Shown here one piece after another: positions 1 through 8,295 of a stretch of DNA of 49,945 nucleotides. The notes beneath the pieces are model-generated. The model was not told the origin of the DNA and ran no database searches. It saw only the letters and a list, made by a program, of their open reading frames with translations. The DNA comes from Fimenecus sp036652055 (GTDB lineage Bacteria; Bacillota; Clostridia; Oscillospirales; Acutalibacteraceae): contig JAVVWP010000012.1 of NCBI GenBank assembly GCA_036652055.1, positions 1 to 49,945 on the forward strand. The letters run 5' to 3'. A program made the translations under genes and the position numbers. The number at the start of each line of letters is the position of its first letter. Position 1 is the first letter of the stretch.

Positions 1-251
1 AAATTGTATTAAATCAGCACCCGAGGTCACTGTTTCAATCAGTTCTTAAAAGAAGCTCTTTAGCTCTTTTACTTTTTTTGTGCATCTCTGCACGGTTAAT
101 CTTTCGCATTGCTGCTCAGATTTACTGTTTCGTACTTTCGTACAATTTTGAATCTCTTGATGCATTTCTGCATCAGAATTTCAGGGTTCCTTTTTTTCAA
201 AAGTCGTTGTTTAATTTTCAAGGTTCAAGGGTTGCTCCCTTTTTGGGGAGG
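1..251 (-). other. 5' leader of an rRNA operon lying left of the window
   Basis: Read on the minus strand this AT-rich stretch has no convincing gene but looks like the transcribed leader ahead of a 16S rRNA gene outside the window. At 205-230 the minus strand carries CCTTGAAAATTAAACAACG, very like the conserved Firmicute rRNA leader/antitermination segment. Three compact hairpins with GNRA-type loops on the minus-strand RNA follow: GUGCA-GAGA-UGCAC (80-93), GUAC-GAAA-GUAC (132-143) and UGAUGCA-GAAA-UGCAUCA (158-175). The loops are GNRA only when read on this strand, which supports leftward transcription. The rRNA gene itself is not visible, so the assignment is inferred from the leader and from two strong upstream promoters. 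Confidence 0.6.
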
Positions 252-257
252 AGTTAC

Positions 258-286
258 ATTTTAGCATATTTGCACTCATTCGTCAA
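258..286 (-). promoter_or_regulatory. rRNA promoter P2 (sigma-A)
   Basis: On the minus strand TTGACG (281-286) and TAAAAT (258-263) are separated by exactly 17 bases. This is the downstream member of a tandem pair, so transcription would start near 251 and run left into the rRNA leader. Confidence 0.7.
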
Positions 287-362
287 GCATTATTTTAAAA
301 TTTCTTATAAAATTTTTGCTTAGCTTCGTAAGCTGTTTCCCCTGTCTCGTGACAGCTTTGAT

Positions 363-391
363 ATAATATCACACGGTACTTATAATGTCAA
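363..391 (-). promoter_or_regulatory. rRNA promoter P1 (sigma-A)
   Basis: On the minus strand TTGACA (386-391) and TATTAT (363-368) are 17 bases apart, a near-perfect consensus. It lies about 105 bp upstream of P2, the tandem arrangement common for Firmicute rRNA operons. The remaining bases up to sleB (392-560) are AT-rich and hold no gene I can support. Confidence 0.7.
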
Positions 392-560
392 CACTTTTTT
401 CAATATTTTTATTGTTTTTTTTAAAAAAATCTTTCAAATGATTTTTAAATCAATATATTGCGGTTTTCAATGCTGACAGGCACAATTTAAGTTCATAATT
501 CCGCATAATTTTGATGATAATGCTTAAACTAATTCTAATTATTATATTAAGGAGTTTTTT

Positions 561-1274
561 ATGGATATTTCTTTTAAAAGGAAAATTAATATCAGCAACC
601 GCTTAATAGTTGCAATAATTCTAATTTCCCTTATTATTTTTTCTTTCTCAGGAGTTTATTATTATAGCCAGCACTATAATAACAAATCTGCAATATCTCA
701 AATGGGCGCTCGTGGCGATGAGGTAAGGCAAATACAAACTAAATTAAAGCAGCAAGGATATTATAAAGGAACGGTTGATGGCATTTATGGCACTGCCACT
801 AAAAATTCTGTCAAAAGCTATCAAAAGGCGAGTGGACTACCAGCAGATGGAATTGCGGGCAAAAAAACATTATCATATCTTGGTATAGCTTCAAGTGATA
901 ACGGTGGCAATGGGCAGTTTAGTAATAACGACATTTATCTTCTTGCAAAGGTTATAGCCGCAGAAGCACGAGGCGAGCCATATATAGGTCAAGTAGCAGT
1001 CGGTGCGGTAATTCTTAACAGAGTTAATCATTCGTCTTTCCCTGACTCCATTCCAGGAGTTGTTTATCAGCCCGGTGCTTTTTCCTGTATTAATGACAGC
1101 AACTGGTCAACTGAGCCTAATGAGGAATCGAAAAAAGCGGCACGAGATGCACTTAATGGTTGGGACCCTTGCGGCGGAGCAATTTACTATTTTAATCCTG
1201 CAAAGACCTCAAACAAATGGATGAGAACAAGACCTGTTATTATAACAATAGGTGCGCATCTTTTTTGCAGTTAA
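561..1274 (+). CDS. sleB: Spore cortex-lytic enzyme SleB-like
   Basis: A germination-type peptidoglycan hydrolase of 237 residues. A single N-terminal membrane segment or uncleaved signal (about residues 15-35) is followed by a peptidoglycan-binding type 1 domain (about 50-110, containing VDGIYGTATKNSVKSYQ) and a C-terminal cell-wall hydrolase (Hydrolase_2) domain with the family motif AAEARGEPYIGQVAVGAVIL, whose Glu is the presumed lytic residue, ending in the typical TIGxH segment. The order binding domain then hydrolase matches SleB, the lytic transglycosylase that degrades spore cortex in germination. The start follows AAGGAG by seven bases. No ypeB partner lies next to it. A sigma-G promoter is expected but I could not identify one reliably. 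Confidence 0.88.
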   Translation: MDISFKRKINISNRLIVAIILISLIIFSFSGVYYYSQHYNNKSAISQMGARGDEVRQIQTKLKQQGYYKGTVDGIYGTATKNSVKSYQKASGLPADGIAGKKTLSYLGIASSDNGGNGQFSNNDIYLLAKVIAAEARGEPYIGQVAVGAVILNRVNHSSFPDSIPGVVYQPGAFSCINDSNWSTEPNEESKKAARDALNGWDPCGGAIYYFNPAKTSNKWMRTRPVIITIGAHLFCS

Positions 1275-1318
1275 AACAAAAAAGCGGTCAGCTCACAATA
1301 AAAGTGAACTGACCGTTT
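1271..1318. terminator. Bidirectional terminator between sleB and the facing membrane gene
   Basis: The arms at 1282-1296 and 1304-1318 form a 14-15 bp stem (core CGGTCAG/CTGACCG) with a short AT loop. The minus strand runs into a T-rich tract (1271-1282), so the hairpin can end both convergent transcripts. Confidence 0.75.
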
Positions 1319-1330
1319 GATTTATAATTA

Positions 1331-1909
1331 TTATTTGGCAATTAAGGTGAACAGCTGTGGAAGGAATGAAGATAATATTGTAGGTATTAAAGCTGTAAAT
1401 CCGATTGCGGTAAGGAATGTAATTCCAAACTTTTCAAGATATGCACCACCATAAAGGATTGCAAAAATCGGTGCCGCTATAATTTTAACAAACATATTAG
1501 AGCCTTTAACTCCATAAATATAATCTTTTAATGCCAACACATCTTCAATTTCGGGGAATAAATTAGTAAGGCACGAAATTCCTATCCAAAGGAATGCAAA
1601 GTTTGCTAAATGCACAGTGCCATTGCTGTAAAAAAATTCGCCGAGATAAAAGATGTTTACGCCACCCGTTAATGCAAAAACCAATCCTACAATTAGGTTA
1701 AGCAAAAATGGTAAGAAACAAATTGTAAAACTCTTTCCTCTTGTTGAGGGGATTTCATGCTCAACATGGCCACACATTTCATTTGCTCTAAAGTATCTGC
1801 CATCTTCAATTAAGATGTTAGAAATACGGCAGGCCAGATGTTCAAAAAAGGCTTTTGAAAAAGTACCGACAACTGTAAAGTATTTTACAATCAAATAAAT
1901 TATTTTCAT
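1331..1909 (-). CDS. Integral membrane protein of unknown function
   Basis: I do not recognise this 192-residue protein with confidence. It has a short N-terminal hydrophobic stretch, a polar segment containing NEMCGHVEHEIPSTRGKSF (about residues 43-61), then about three or four membrane segments, and the motif CLTNLFPEIEDVLALKDYIYG between two of them. The His/Glu-rich polar segment could bind a metal, but no complete HExxH motif is present. Its ATG overlaps the stop of the upstream TPR-containing gene in an ATGA arrangement, so the two are almost certainly translationally coupled and may work together at the membrane. Confidence 0.6.
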   Translation of the reverse strand: MKIIYLIVKYFTVVGTFSKAFFEHLACRISNILIEDGRYFRANEMCGHVEHEIPSTRGKSFTICFLPFLLNLIVGLVFALTGGVNIFYLGEFFYSNGTVHLANFAFLWIGISCLTNLFPEIEDVLALKDYIYGVKGSNMFVKIIAAPIFAILYGGAYLEKFGITFLTAIGFTALIPTILSSFLPQLFTLIAK

Positions 1910-3399
1910 TGTATGTCAAAGTCCCCTTTCAAAAGAATATCCTCGATTTTTATCTTGCCATCTTTATAATCTTTAACTTCTTGCGATATATCAAAGTTTG
2001 CTTCTTTGAGCAGTTCTTCCATTTGAGTGTATGTTTCGGTCTTTTTGGCCGCTGCCGCACAGAGTGCAAGAGTGTCACAAACTTGAACCGAATAGCTTTC
2101 TTCTTGATATGAATTGTATGCACTGTCATATGCATTTGTAAATTCGCCTTTGCAAAGCTCGTTTAATGCCTTTTGGCGATAGAATTCATATACAGCTTTG
2201 CCTTTTTCTTCTATTTTTTCATTGCATATTTTTATTGCACCGTCATAATCGCCTTTTACTCTAAGGGCAATAGCCTCTATTGTAGTTGAGGTTTCGTCTT
2301 CAACATTAAATTCCCTTAATGTATTACATATGCCCGTGACATCTCTGCCAGTCTTTGCATATAAATCTCCAAGCGTTGCAGCATATACCCAAACATATTC
2401 AGGAGAATTGTTTTTGATTTCCTCAAGGAAAGTTATTTGTGTTTCTAAATCTTTTTCACAGACTAATGCAATATAGTATTTATAAAATGAAATCATTGCA
2501 TCATTAAAGTTTTTAGCCTTAATATCGTCTTTTTCATATGGAGATGCTTTTGTTGTAGTTTCATCTGGAGATGGTGCTTCTGCTGTAACCTTTTCTGGAA
2601 CCGCTTGCCCTTTTAACTCATCAAACTTTTTAAGAATTTCATCATAAGGGATTTCTTCTGCTTTTTTGTCTTTGTATTTTTCCATTATACTGTTGCAAGC
2701 AGATGCGGTTGCTAAAAAGCTTTCTGCATTACTTAATGACTTTTTTGTTTTAGAAAAATGTGGCAGTGATAACTCCCACCCTTTTACTCCATTTACTGCT
2801 TGACCTAAATCTTGCATATATCCAAGATCATAAGCAACTAAAAGTTCACGCTGATAAACAAGCTCGCCATTTATGCCTTGCTTTAACATTTTGTTTGCAA
2901 CATCAGTGTAAGCATTCATTCCTGTGATAAGCTTTTTTTCATTAACCAGTTGTTCTGCTTTCATTGAGCCAACTAAAATTTCGGTGTGAGTTGAAAATAT
3001 ATAGCAGCTTAGTATGCTAAAAGCCAAAATTGCAAACATAAAGATTATGTTTTTCCAATCAAAGGGATAAGTTCTAAGCCCTGCGTCACACTCATCACAA
3101 TATGGTGAAGATGGATTTTTGGCAGTTCCTTTTCTTTTTTCTAAACAACATTCACATAGTTCGTCTTCAGGAATATCCTCTTTTTCAGGTTCCTGCGCTG
3201 TTGTATCCTCAACATCACTTTGTGGATTTTGCAAAGGAGTTTCATCTAATTCCTTTTTAGCACTGTCAAGCTCCTCTTGAAATGTCTTTGCAAGTTCCTC
3301 CATTTCCTCCTTGATGGCATCAATATTTTCATCAAGAACTTGTGGATTTTCTGATTTTTCTAATTCTTCATCGTTTTCTTTTTCTTTAAAATCGTCCAA
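1906..3399 (-). CDS. Zinc-ribbon, single-pass membrane protein with TPR-like repeats
   Basis: About 497 residues. A very acidic N-terminus (about 1-75, many Glu/Asp, probably coiled or disordered) leads into a CxxC...CxxC zinc-ribbon (CECCLEKRKG ... YCDEC), one transmembrane helix (NIIFMFAILAFSILSCYIF) and a long helical C-terminal region with repeats resembling tetratricopeptide units. I placed the start at the TTG at 3397-3399 because AAGGAGG sits seven bases upstream; the in-frame ATG at 3459 has no ribosome binding site. The topology suggests a cytoplasmic zinc ribbon and an extracytoplasmic TPR scaffold. The next gene overlaps by four bases. Function unknown. Confidence 0.65.
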   Translation of the reverse strand: MDDFKEKENDEELEKSENPQVLDENIDAIKEEMEELAKTFQEELDSAKKELDETPLQNPQSDVEDTTAQEPEKEDIPEDELCECCLEKRKGTAKNPSSPYCDECDAGLRTYPFDWKNIIFMFAILAFSILSCYIFSTHTEILVGSMKAEQLVNEKKLITGMNAYTDVANKMLKQGINGELVYQRELLVAYDLGYMQDLGQAVNGVKGWELSLPHFSKTKKSLSNAESFLATASACNSIMEKYKDKKAEEIPYDEILKKFDELKGQAVPEKVTAEAPSPDETTTKASPYEKDDIKAKNFNDAMISFYKYYIALVCEKDLETQITFLEEIKNNSPEYVWVYAATLGDLYAKTGRDVTGICNTLREFNVEDETSTTIEAIALRVKGDYDGAIKICNEKIEEKGKAVYEFYRQKALNELCKGEFTNAYDSAYNSYQEESYSVQVCDTLALCAAAAKKTETYTQMEELLKEANFDISQEVKDYKDGKIKIEDILLKGDFDIQ

Positions 3400-3522
3400 G
3401 GGTACGCCTCCTTGTATTAATATAAGTTTTATTTTAACACTTATATGATAATAATTCAAATGAAATAATGTAAATACACAAATTATTTACATTTGAAAAA
3501 AATTATTGTATCTGCTCATTAG

Positions 3523-3554
3523 ATAAAAAGTGAGCGAATATTAAATCCGCCCAC
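3523..3554 (-). terminator. Terminator downstream of proS
   Basis: On the minus strand GTGGGCG and CGCTCAC pair (one G-U) around an 11-nt loop and are followed by TTTTTAT. It lies about 120 bp after the proS stop; the intervening DNA holds the inverted repeat listed separately. Confidence 0.6.
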
Positions 3555-3585
3555 TCGCTTTATAAAATTATCGTGTGATTTTTTT

Positions 3586-3654
3586 GTTTGACGAGGCTTT
3601 GAAGCCGTAAGCTGTATATTGTATTGCTGCAAGGCGAACAAAACGAAGTCAAAC
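3586..3654. repeat. Inverted-repeat bounded intergenic element
   Basis: GTTTGAC (3586-3592) and its complement GTCAAAC (3648-3654) bound a 69-bp segment that also contains a GGCTT-TG-AAGCC hairpin (3595-3606). It sits between the proS stop and its terminator and has no coding potential I trust. It resembles small dispersed palindromic elements of gut Clostridia, but only one copy is visible here. Confidence 0.4.
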
Positions 3655-3672
3655 GGAAAAAGCACCAAAAAA

Positions 3673-5109
3673 TCAATAGGCCTTGCCCCAATAAAGCATA
3701 TCCTTCGCTGGCCTGCCACAACAAACACATTTGTCTGAGATTTTTTCTTGCTCAAATGGGATACAGCGTGATGAAACGCCTGCAATCTCTTTAAGCTTTT
3801 CTTCACATTCTCTTTCACCACACCACATTGCTTTTATAAATCCTGGCTTATTATCTGCAATGTCTTTTAATTCGTCAAAAGTTTTTGCAACAAATGTCAT
3901 CTCGGCACGGCGGTTGAATGCTTTTTCATAAATTCCTTTGTGAACTAATTCCAAAAGCTCTGGAATTTTTGTTTCAAGCTCATCAAGTGGAACAAAATAT
4001 TTTTCTCTATTGTCACGCCTAACTATAACGCATTGATTGTTTTCAATATCTTTAGGTCCAATTTCAAGACGGAGTGGAACGCCCTTCATTTCATATTCAG
4101 CAAATTTCCAACCTGCTGAATTGTCGGTTGTATCACACTTAACCCTACATGTTTTTGAAAGCCTTGCTCTTAATTCCTCTGCCTTTTCAAGCACGCCCTC
4201 TTTATGGGCGGCGATCGGAATAATTACAACCTGCGTTGGAGCGATTTTTGGAGGAAGAACAAGCCCGTTGTCATCACCGTGCGTCATAATGATTGCACCG
4301 ATAAGTCTTGTTGTTGCACCCCAAGATGTTTGGAATGGATATTTTAATTTGTTGTCTTTGTCTGCAAACTGAATTTCAAATGCTTTTGCAAAGCCATCAC
4401 CAAAATAATGTGAAGTTGCACTTTGAAGTGCTTTACCATCGTGCATTAAAGCTTCGATTGTATATGTATCTTCAGCACCTGCAAAACGCTCTTTTTCTGT
4501 TTTAACTCCTTTTACAACAGGCATAGCAAGATAGTTTTCACAAAAATCCTCATAAACATTGAGCATTCTGATTGTTTCTTCTTTAGCCTCCTCTGCACTT
4601 GCGTGAATTGTATGCCCCTCTTGCCACAAAAATTCACGAGAACGGAGGAAAGGTCTTGTTGTTTTTTCCCAACGAACAACAGATACCCATTGATTGTAAA
4701 GCTTTGGGAGGTCACGATATGATTGAATTATGCTTTTATAATGTTCACAAAAAAGCGTTTCTGAAGTTGGTCTAACACAAAGGCGTTCTTCTAATTTCTC
4801 ATTTCCGCCATATGTAACCCAAGCTACCTCGGGGGCAAACCCTGCTACATGGTCTTTTTCTTTATTCAAAAGACTTTCAGGAATAAACATAGGCATACAA
4901 ACATTTTCGTGACCGAGGTCTTTAAACATACGGTCAAGTGTAGCCTGAATATTTTCCCAAATAGCATAGCCATAAGGTCTTATAACCATACAGCCCTTTA
5001 CGCTTGTGTATTCAATAAGCTCCGCTTTTTTAACAACATCAGTATACCATTTTGCAAAATCCTCGTCCATTGAGGTGATGTCGTCAACCATTTTTTTCTG
5101 CTGTCCCAT
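3673..5109 (-). CDS. proS: Prolyl-tRNA synthetase (short, archaeal/eukaryotic-like type)
   Basis: This class II aminoacyl-tRNA synthetase charges tRNA-Pro with proline in the cytoplasm. At 478 residues it is the short ProRS form without the large editing insertion of the E. coli-type enzyme (about 570 residues). Visible motifs are motif 2, RWEKTTRPFLRSREFLWQEG (about 140-160), motif 3 in GATTRLIGAIIMTHGDD (about 265-280), an anticodon-binding domain starting near PTQVVIIPI, and a C-terminal zinc-binding region with CxxC (CVCCGRP) ending in Tyr, all typical of this clade. AGGCGG precedes the ATG. It is separated from acpP upstream by a terminator. I saw no T-box leader. Confidence 0.93.
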   Translation of the reverse strand: MGQQKKMVDDITSMDEDFAKWYTDVVKKAELIEYTSVKGCMVIRPYGYAIWENIQATLDRMFKDLGHENVCMPMFIPESLLNKEKDHVAGFAPEVAWVTYGGNEKLEERLCVRPTSETLFCEHYKSIIQSYRDLPKLYNQWVSVVRWEKTTRPFLRSREFLWQEGHTIHASAEEAKEETIRMLNVYEDFCENYLAMPVVKGVKTEKERFAGAEDTYTIEALMHDGKALQSATSHYFGDGFAKAFEIQFADKDNKLKYPFQTSWGATTRLIGAIIMTHGDDNGLVLPPKIAPTQVVIIPIAAHKEGVLEKAEELRARLSKTCRVKCDTTDNSAGWKFAEYEMKGVPLRLEIGPKDIENNQCVIVRRDNREKYFVPLDELETKIPELLELVHKGIYEKAFNRRAEMTFVAKTFDELKDIADNKPGFIKAMWCGERECEEKLKEIAGVSSRCIPFEQEKISDKCVCCGRPAKDMLYWGKAY

Positions 5110-5120
5110 AATTAACCGCC

Positions 5121-5156
5121 TTTAAAAGAAAGGAGCGTTTTTTAAGAACGCTCCTT
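5121..5156 (-). terminator. Terminator downstream of acpP
   Basis: AAGGAGCGTT (5130-5139) and AACGCTCCTT (5147-5156) form a perfect 10-bp stem followed on the minus strand by TTCTTTTAAA. It sits just upstream of proS, so proS expression depends on read-through or on a promoter I could not identify. Confidence 0.75.
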
Positions 5157-5173
5157 GTCAATTTATTTTAGTC

Positions 5174-5398
5174 TTAATTTTCTTCAATAAACTTAACAAT
5201 GTCGCCAACTGTTTTAAAGTTTTCAAGTTCCTCATCTGGAACTTCCATTTCAAACTCGTCTTCAAATGACATTACAAGGTCAACAAGGTCAAGGCTGTCT
5301 GCCCCTAAGTCCTCTAAAAGGACTGACTCCATCGAAACTTGGTCTTCATCAATCTCAAGTTGGTCACTGATTAACGCTCTAACCTTTTCAAATACCAT
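5174..5398 (-). CDS. acpP: Acyl carrier protein
   Basis: A 74-residue acidic four-helix acyl carrier protein that holds growing acyl chains on a 4'-phosphopantetheine arm during fatty acid synthesis. The attachment site is the Ser in GADSLDLVDLVMSFEDEF, near residue 36, and the segment IDEDQVSMESVLLEDLG before it is canonical. It follows an AAGGAG site and its own promoter and is closed by a strong terminator, so it is probably transcribed alone. Other fatty acid genes are not nearby, so a role in another acyl pathway cannot be excluded, although the sequence looks like a standard ACP. Confidence 0.93.
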   Translation of the reverse strand: MVFEKVRALISDQLEIDEDQVSMESVLLEDLGADSLDLVDLVMSFEDEFEMEVPDEELENFKTVGDIVKFIEEN

Positions 5399-5446
5399 AA
5401 AATTGCATCTCCTTAAAATCTTCGTTTTAATGTTGTTTATATATAC

Positions 5447-5474
5447 ATTTTAAGTATTATTTTCTCTTTGTCAA
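5447..5474 (-). promoter_or_regulatory. Promoter of acpP
   Basis: On the minus strand TTGACA (5469-5474) and TAAAAT (5447-5452) are 16 bases apart, about 50 bp before the acpP ATG, with AAGGAG in between. Confidence 0.65.
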
Positions 5475-5482
5475 TAACTATT

Positions 5483-7003
5483 TTAATTTTTTTGCAAAAA
5501 ATTTAAAAATGTTGTTAAATCCAGTGATTTATACTCAATAATTTGCTCATAAAGCAGCTTTGCAATTTCTTTTGTTCCGCCATCTATTGCCGACTCTATA
5601 TTAATTGGAATAATCGGATCGTGAACGCTTAGTCTAAAAATGAAAAATCCTTTAGTATTTTCACTGTTAAAACTTATTTTTATTCCCTCGTGATTATCAG
5701 AAGCAATAATCCAATCAGCATTTTTTTCTGAATAGCTTTCTAAGTTCTTAATTACATTTTCGCCATAGGATTTAAAATCATTCTCATTTATTTTAAGCCT
5801 GATTTCTACTTCCTCTTTTGGTTCTTTAAGCTCTTTAATTAAATCGTCAAGCTGTTTGCCATTCTTTTTCATTTGAGCCATTTTTATTATGATTTTAGTA
5901 ACGAGGTATGCACCATCATCAAGAAAATAGTTTTCACGAAAAGCGGCATGACCTGATGTTTCAATTGCAAGAGGAGCGTTTTCGCCGATTTCGCAAAGTC
6001 TTGCCGCCTCATCAATAACATTTTTATAGCCACGCTTAAACCTTAAATGCTTTCCACCTAAGGTATCGTTTATAAATTCAGTTAAGCCTGCCGAGGTTAC
6101 AGAATCAGTTACAATCCAACCGTTTTCGTTGTTTTCAAGTGCGATAACCGCTGCGAGTGCAACAAGCCTGTTTCTGTTTAATTCTTTTCCATCAGAGCTT
6201 ACACATCCGCCTCTGTCAACATCAGTATCAAAAATAACTCCGAGGTCTGCCCCCGACTCAAGCGTCGCCTCACGGATACTTTCCATTGCCTCTTTATTCT
6301 CTGGATTTGGAATATGGTTTGGAAATCTTCCGTCAGGCTCTAAAAATCGACTTCCCCTTGTATCTGCTCCGAGAGGTGACAGCACTTTGTCAGCATAAAA
6401 TCCGCCGACACCGTTGCCTGCATCTACTACAATTTTAAGCCCTGCAAGTGGCTTATCATAATTTTCTGCTTTTACGCCATCTTTTATCATATCAGAAAGC
6501 AACTTTGAATAGCTTTCAAGAAAATTCACTTTTTCTATATTACTGCTTTTTGGTTCTTTTATTTCAACATTCTCTGCTATTTCTAAAATTTTTGCAATGT
6601 CACTTCCTGAAAGCCCACCATCTTTTGTGAAAAATTTAAGCCCGTTTCTGTCCCACGGGTGGTGGCTTGCGGTAATCATTATTGCACCGTCACAACCGAG
6701 CATCTTTGTTGTCATAAACATTGCAGGAGTTGAGCAAAGCTCGCAGTCCTTAATATTGTTTACAGTGCCAGAAAGTGCCGAGATAACATCAGCTTTTATT
6801 CTTTCTGCTGACACTCTTGAGTCATGCCCAACAGAAATAGTTAAATTTTGCATTTTAATACTTTTCTCTTTTTCAAGAAATTCTATAAATCCGAGTGTTA
6901 TTCTTTTTATTGCTTCATCGGTTAAATCAATTTCACTTGGACTGTTTGGATTAACCGCAGTGCCTCTAACATCTGTTCCACTTTTTAAATGTTTTAATTC
7001 CAT
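5483..7003 (-). CDS. Phosphoglucomutase/phosphomannomutase family protein
   Basis: An alpha-D-phosphohexomutase of 506 residues that interconverts hexose 1- and 6-phosphates. The phosphoserine loop is ITASHHPWDRNGLKFF (about 110-125), the Mg-binding loop DTDVDRGG (about 260-267) and the sugar-binding loop ETSGHAAF (about 348-355). The fourth domain is present but divergent. The ATG overlaps the TAA of the preceding PLP-enzyme gene by one base (TAATG), so the pair is co-translated. With galK nearby, a role in linking galactose or mannose phosphates to glycolysis or cell-wall precursors is plausible. Substrate preference cannot be read from sequence alone. Confidence 0.88.
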   Translation of the reverse strand: MELKHLKSGTDVRGTAVNPNSPSEIDLTDEAIKRITLGFIEFLEKEKSIKMQNLTISVGHDSRVSAERIKADVISALSGTVNNIKDCELCSTPAMFMTTKMLGCDGAIMITASHHPWDRNGLKFFTKDGGLSGSDIAKILEIAENVEIKEPKSSNIEKVNFLESYSKLLSDMIKDGVKAENYDKPLAGLKIVVDAGNGVGGFYADKVLSPLGADTRGSRFLEPDGRFPNHIPNPENKEAMESIREATLESGADLGVIFDTDVDRGGCVSSDGKELNRNRLVALAAVIALENNENGWIVTDSVTSAGLTEFINDTLGGKHLRFKRGYKNVIDEAARLCEIGENAPLAIETSGHAAFRENYFLDDGAYLVTKIIIKMAQMKKNGKQLDDLIKELKEPKEEVEIRLKINENDFKSYGENVIKNLESYSEKNADWIIASDNHEGIKISFNSENTKGFFIFRLSVHDPIIPINIESAIDGGTKEIAKLLYEQIIEYKSLDLTTFLNFLQKN

Positions 7004-8280
7004 TATTTCTCTCCTAAACCTCGCTTGATGATTTCCTCTGCTGCGAGCATTATTCCAACTTTTCCGCTGTGAAAATTAAGACCGCCCTGCATCCACACAG
7101 CATATGGTTCACGAAGTGGTGCATCAGCTGAAAGCTCTATTGACGAGCCAGAGGTGAAAGCACCAGCAGACATTATAACCTTGCTGTCATAGCCTGGCAT
7201 TTCCCACGGTTCAGGCACAACATAAGAATCTATCGGTGCGCCCTTTTGAAGTCCCTGACAAAAAGCTATTAAGCGTTCTTCTTTTTCTAAGCATACTGCC
7301 TGTATAATATCGTGGCGTGTTTCGTTTGATTTTGGCGTTACTGAAAATCCTAATTCTTCAAACATCGCCGCTGTAAATACTGCTGTTTTAAGTGCTTCAC
7401 CCGTTACATGAGGAGCATTAAAAATTCCCATATAAAGATTTCTCGTCTGCCCAAGCGTTGCCCCGACCTCACGCCCAAGCCCTGGAGTTGTCATTCTATA
7501 TGCACAAAGCTCGACTAAATCTTTTCTGCCTGCTATGTACCCTCCGCAGGGAGCAATTCCGCCACCCGGATTTTTTATAAGTGAACCTGCCATTAAATCT
7601 GCCCCAACATTTGTTGGTTCTAATTCTTCGGTGAACTCGCCATAGCAGTTGTCAACCATCACTATTGCTCTTTTATTTACTCTATGCACTATTTCTGCAA
7701 CCTTTTCGATTTCAGAAACTGAAATTGTGTGCCTTAATGAATATCCCCTTGAACGCTGAATATAAACCATTCTGACATCACTGCTTTTTGATGCTTTCTC
7801 TATGCTTTCATAGTCTATTTCATCATTTTTAGTTAAATCAATTTGTGCATAATTTATACCAAAGTCATTAAGCGTTCCATTACCCGTTGCTGATTTATCA
7901 AGCCCTATTACAGAATGGATAGTGTCATATGGCGTTCCCGTAACACTGAGCATTGTATCGTTTGGTCTGAGAATTCCAAAAAGAGCAATGCAAAGAGTGT
8001 GAGTCCCACAAGTTATGCTTGAGCGAATTATTGCATCTTCACAACCAAAGATTTCAGCCAAAAGCCTATCAAGCTTTTCCCTGCCCTTGTCATTATAGCC
8101 ATATCCTGTTGTAGGGTAAAAATCTGTTTCATCTACTCTGTTTTTTATAAAAGCCGATAGCACCTTTTGCTGATTATGCTCTGTTATTTTATCAATCTTT
8201 GGAAACATTAGATTGGCTTTTAACAAAGCTTTTTCGGCTGTATTTTTTGTTTTTTCACTATAATCAAAATATTTTGGCAT
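7003..8280 (-). CDS. Methionine gamma-lyase family protein (YnbB/aluminium-resistance type)
   Basis: A 425-residue fold-type I PLP enzyme of the family often labelled aluminium resistance protein, YnbB in Bacillus. Visible features are the N-terminal RVDETDFYPTTGYGYNDKGR segment, the cofactor region SSITCGTHTLCIALFG, the Asp-containing MVDNCYGEFTEELEP, and the PLP-Lys motif MAGSLIKNPGGGIAPCGGY (about 230-250). The family is thought to act as a carbon-sulphur lyase, but the physiological substrate is poorly defined. Spaced 15 bp after the GNAT gene and overlapping the mutase downstream, it belongs to one long minus-strand operon. Confidence 0.86.
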   Translation of the reverse strand: MPKYFDYSEKTKNTAEKALLKANLMFPKIDKITEHNQQKVLSAFIKNRVDETDFYPTTGYGYNDKGREKLDRLLAEIFGCEDAIIRSSITCGTHTLCIALFGILRPNDTMLSVTGTPYDTIHSVIGLDKSATGNGTLNDFGINYAQIDLTKNDEIDYESIEKASKSSDVRMVYIQRSRGYSLRHTISVSEIEKVAEIVHRVNKRAIVMVDNCYGEFTEELEPTNVGADLMAGSLIKNPGGGIAPCGGYIAGRKDLVELCAYRMTTPGLGREVGATLGQTRNLYMGIFNAPHVTGEALKTAVFTAAMFEELGFSVTPKSNETRHDIIQAVCLEKEERLIAFCQGLQKGAPIDSYVVPEPWEMPGYDSKVIMSAGAFTSGSSIELSADAPLREPYAVWMQGGLNFHSGKVGIMLAAEEIIKRGLGEK

Positions 8281-8295
8281 TTATTATCCTCTTTT

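Noticed and set aside
78..323. An 81-codon open frame on the plus strand
   Set aside because: It lies across the rRNA leader and P2 promoter, has no ribosome site and its composition is simple-sequence like.
3519..3821. A 100-codon minus-strand frame at the proS end
   Set aside because: It overlaps the end of proS in another frame and spans its terminator and inverted repeat.
5101..5160. T-box or riboswitch ahead of proS
   Set aside because: The only structure is the simple acpP terminator hairpin, and the gap is too short for a T-box.
6597..7028. A 143-codon plus-strand frame inside the mutase
   Set aside because: It is the mirror frame of a clearly coding gene; low-complexity Ser-rich translation.
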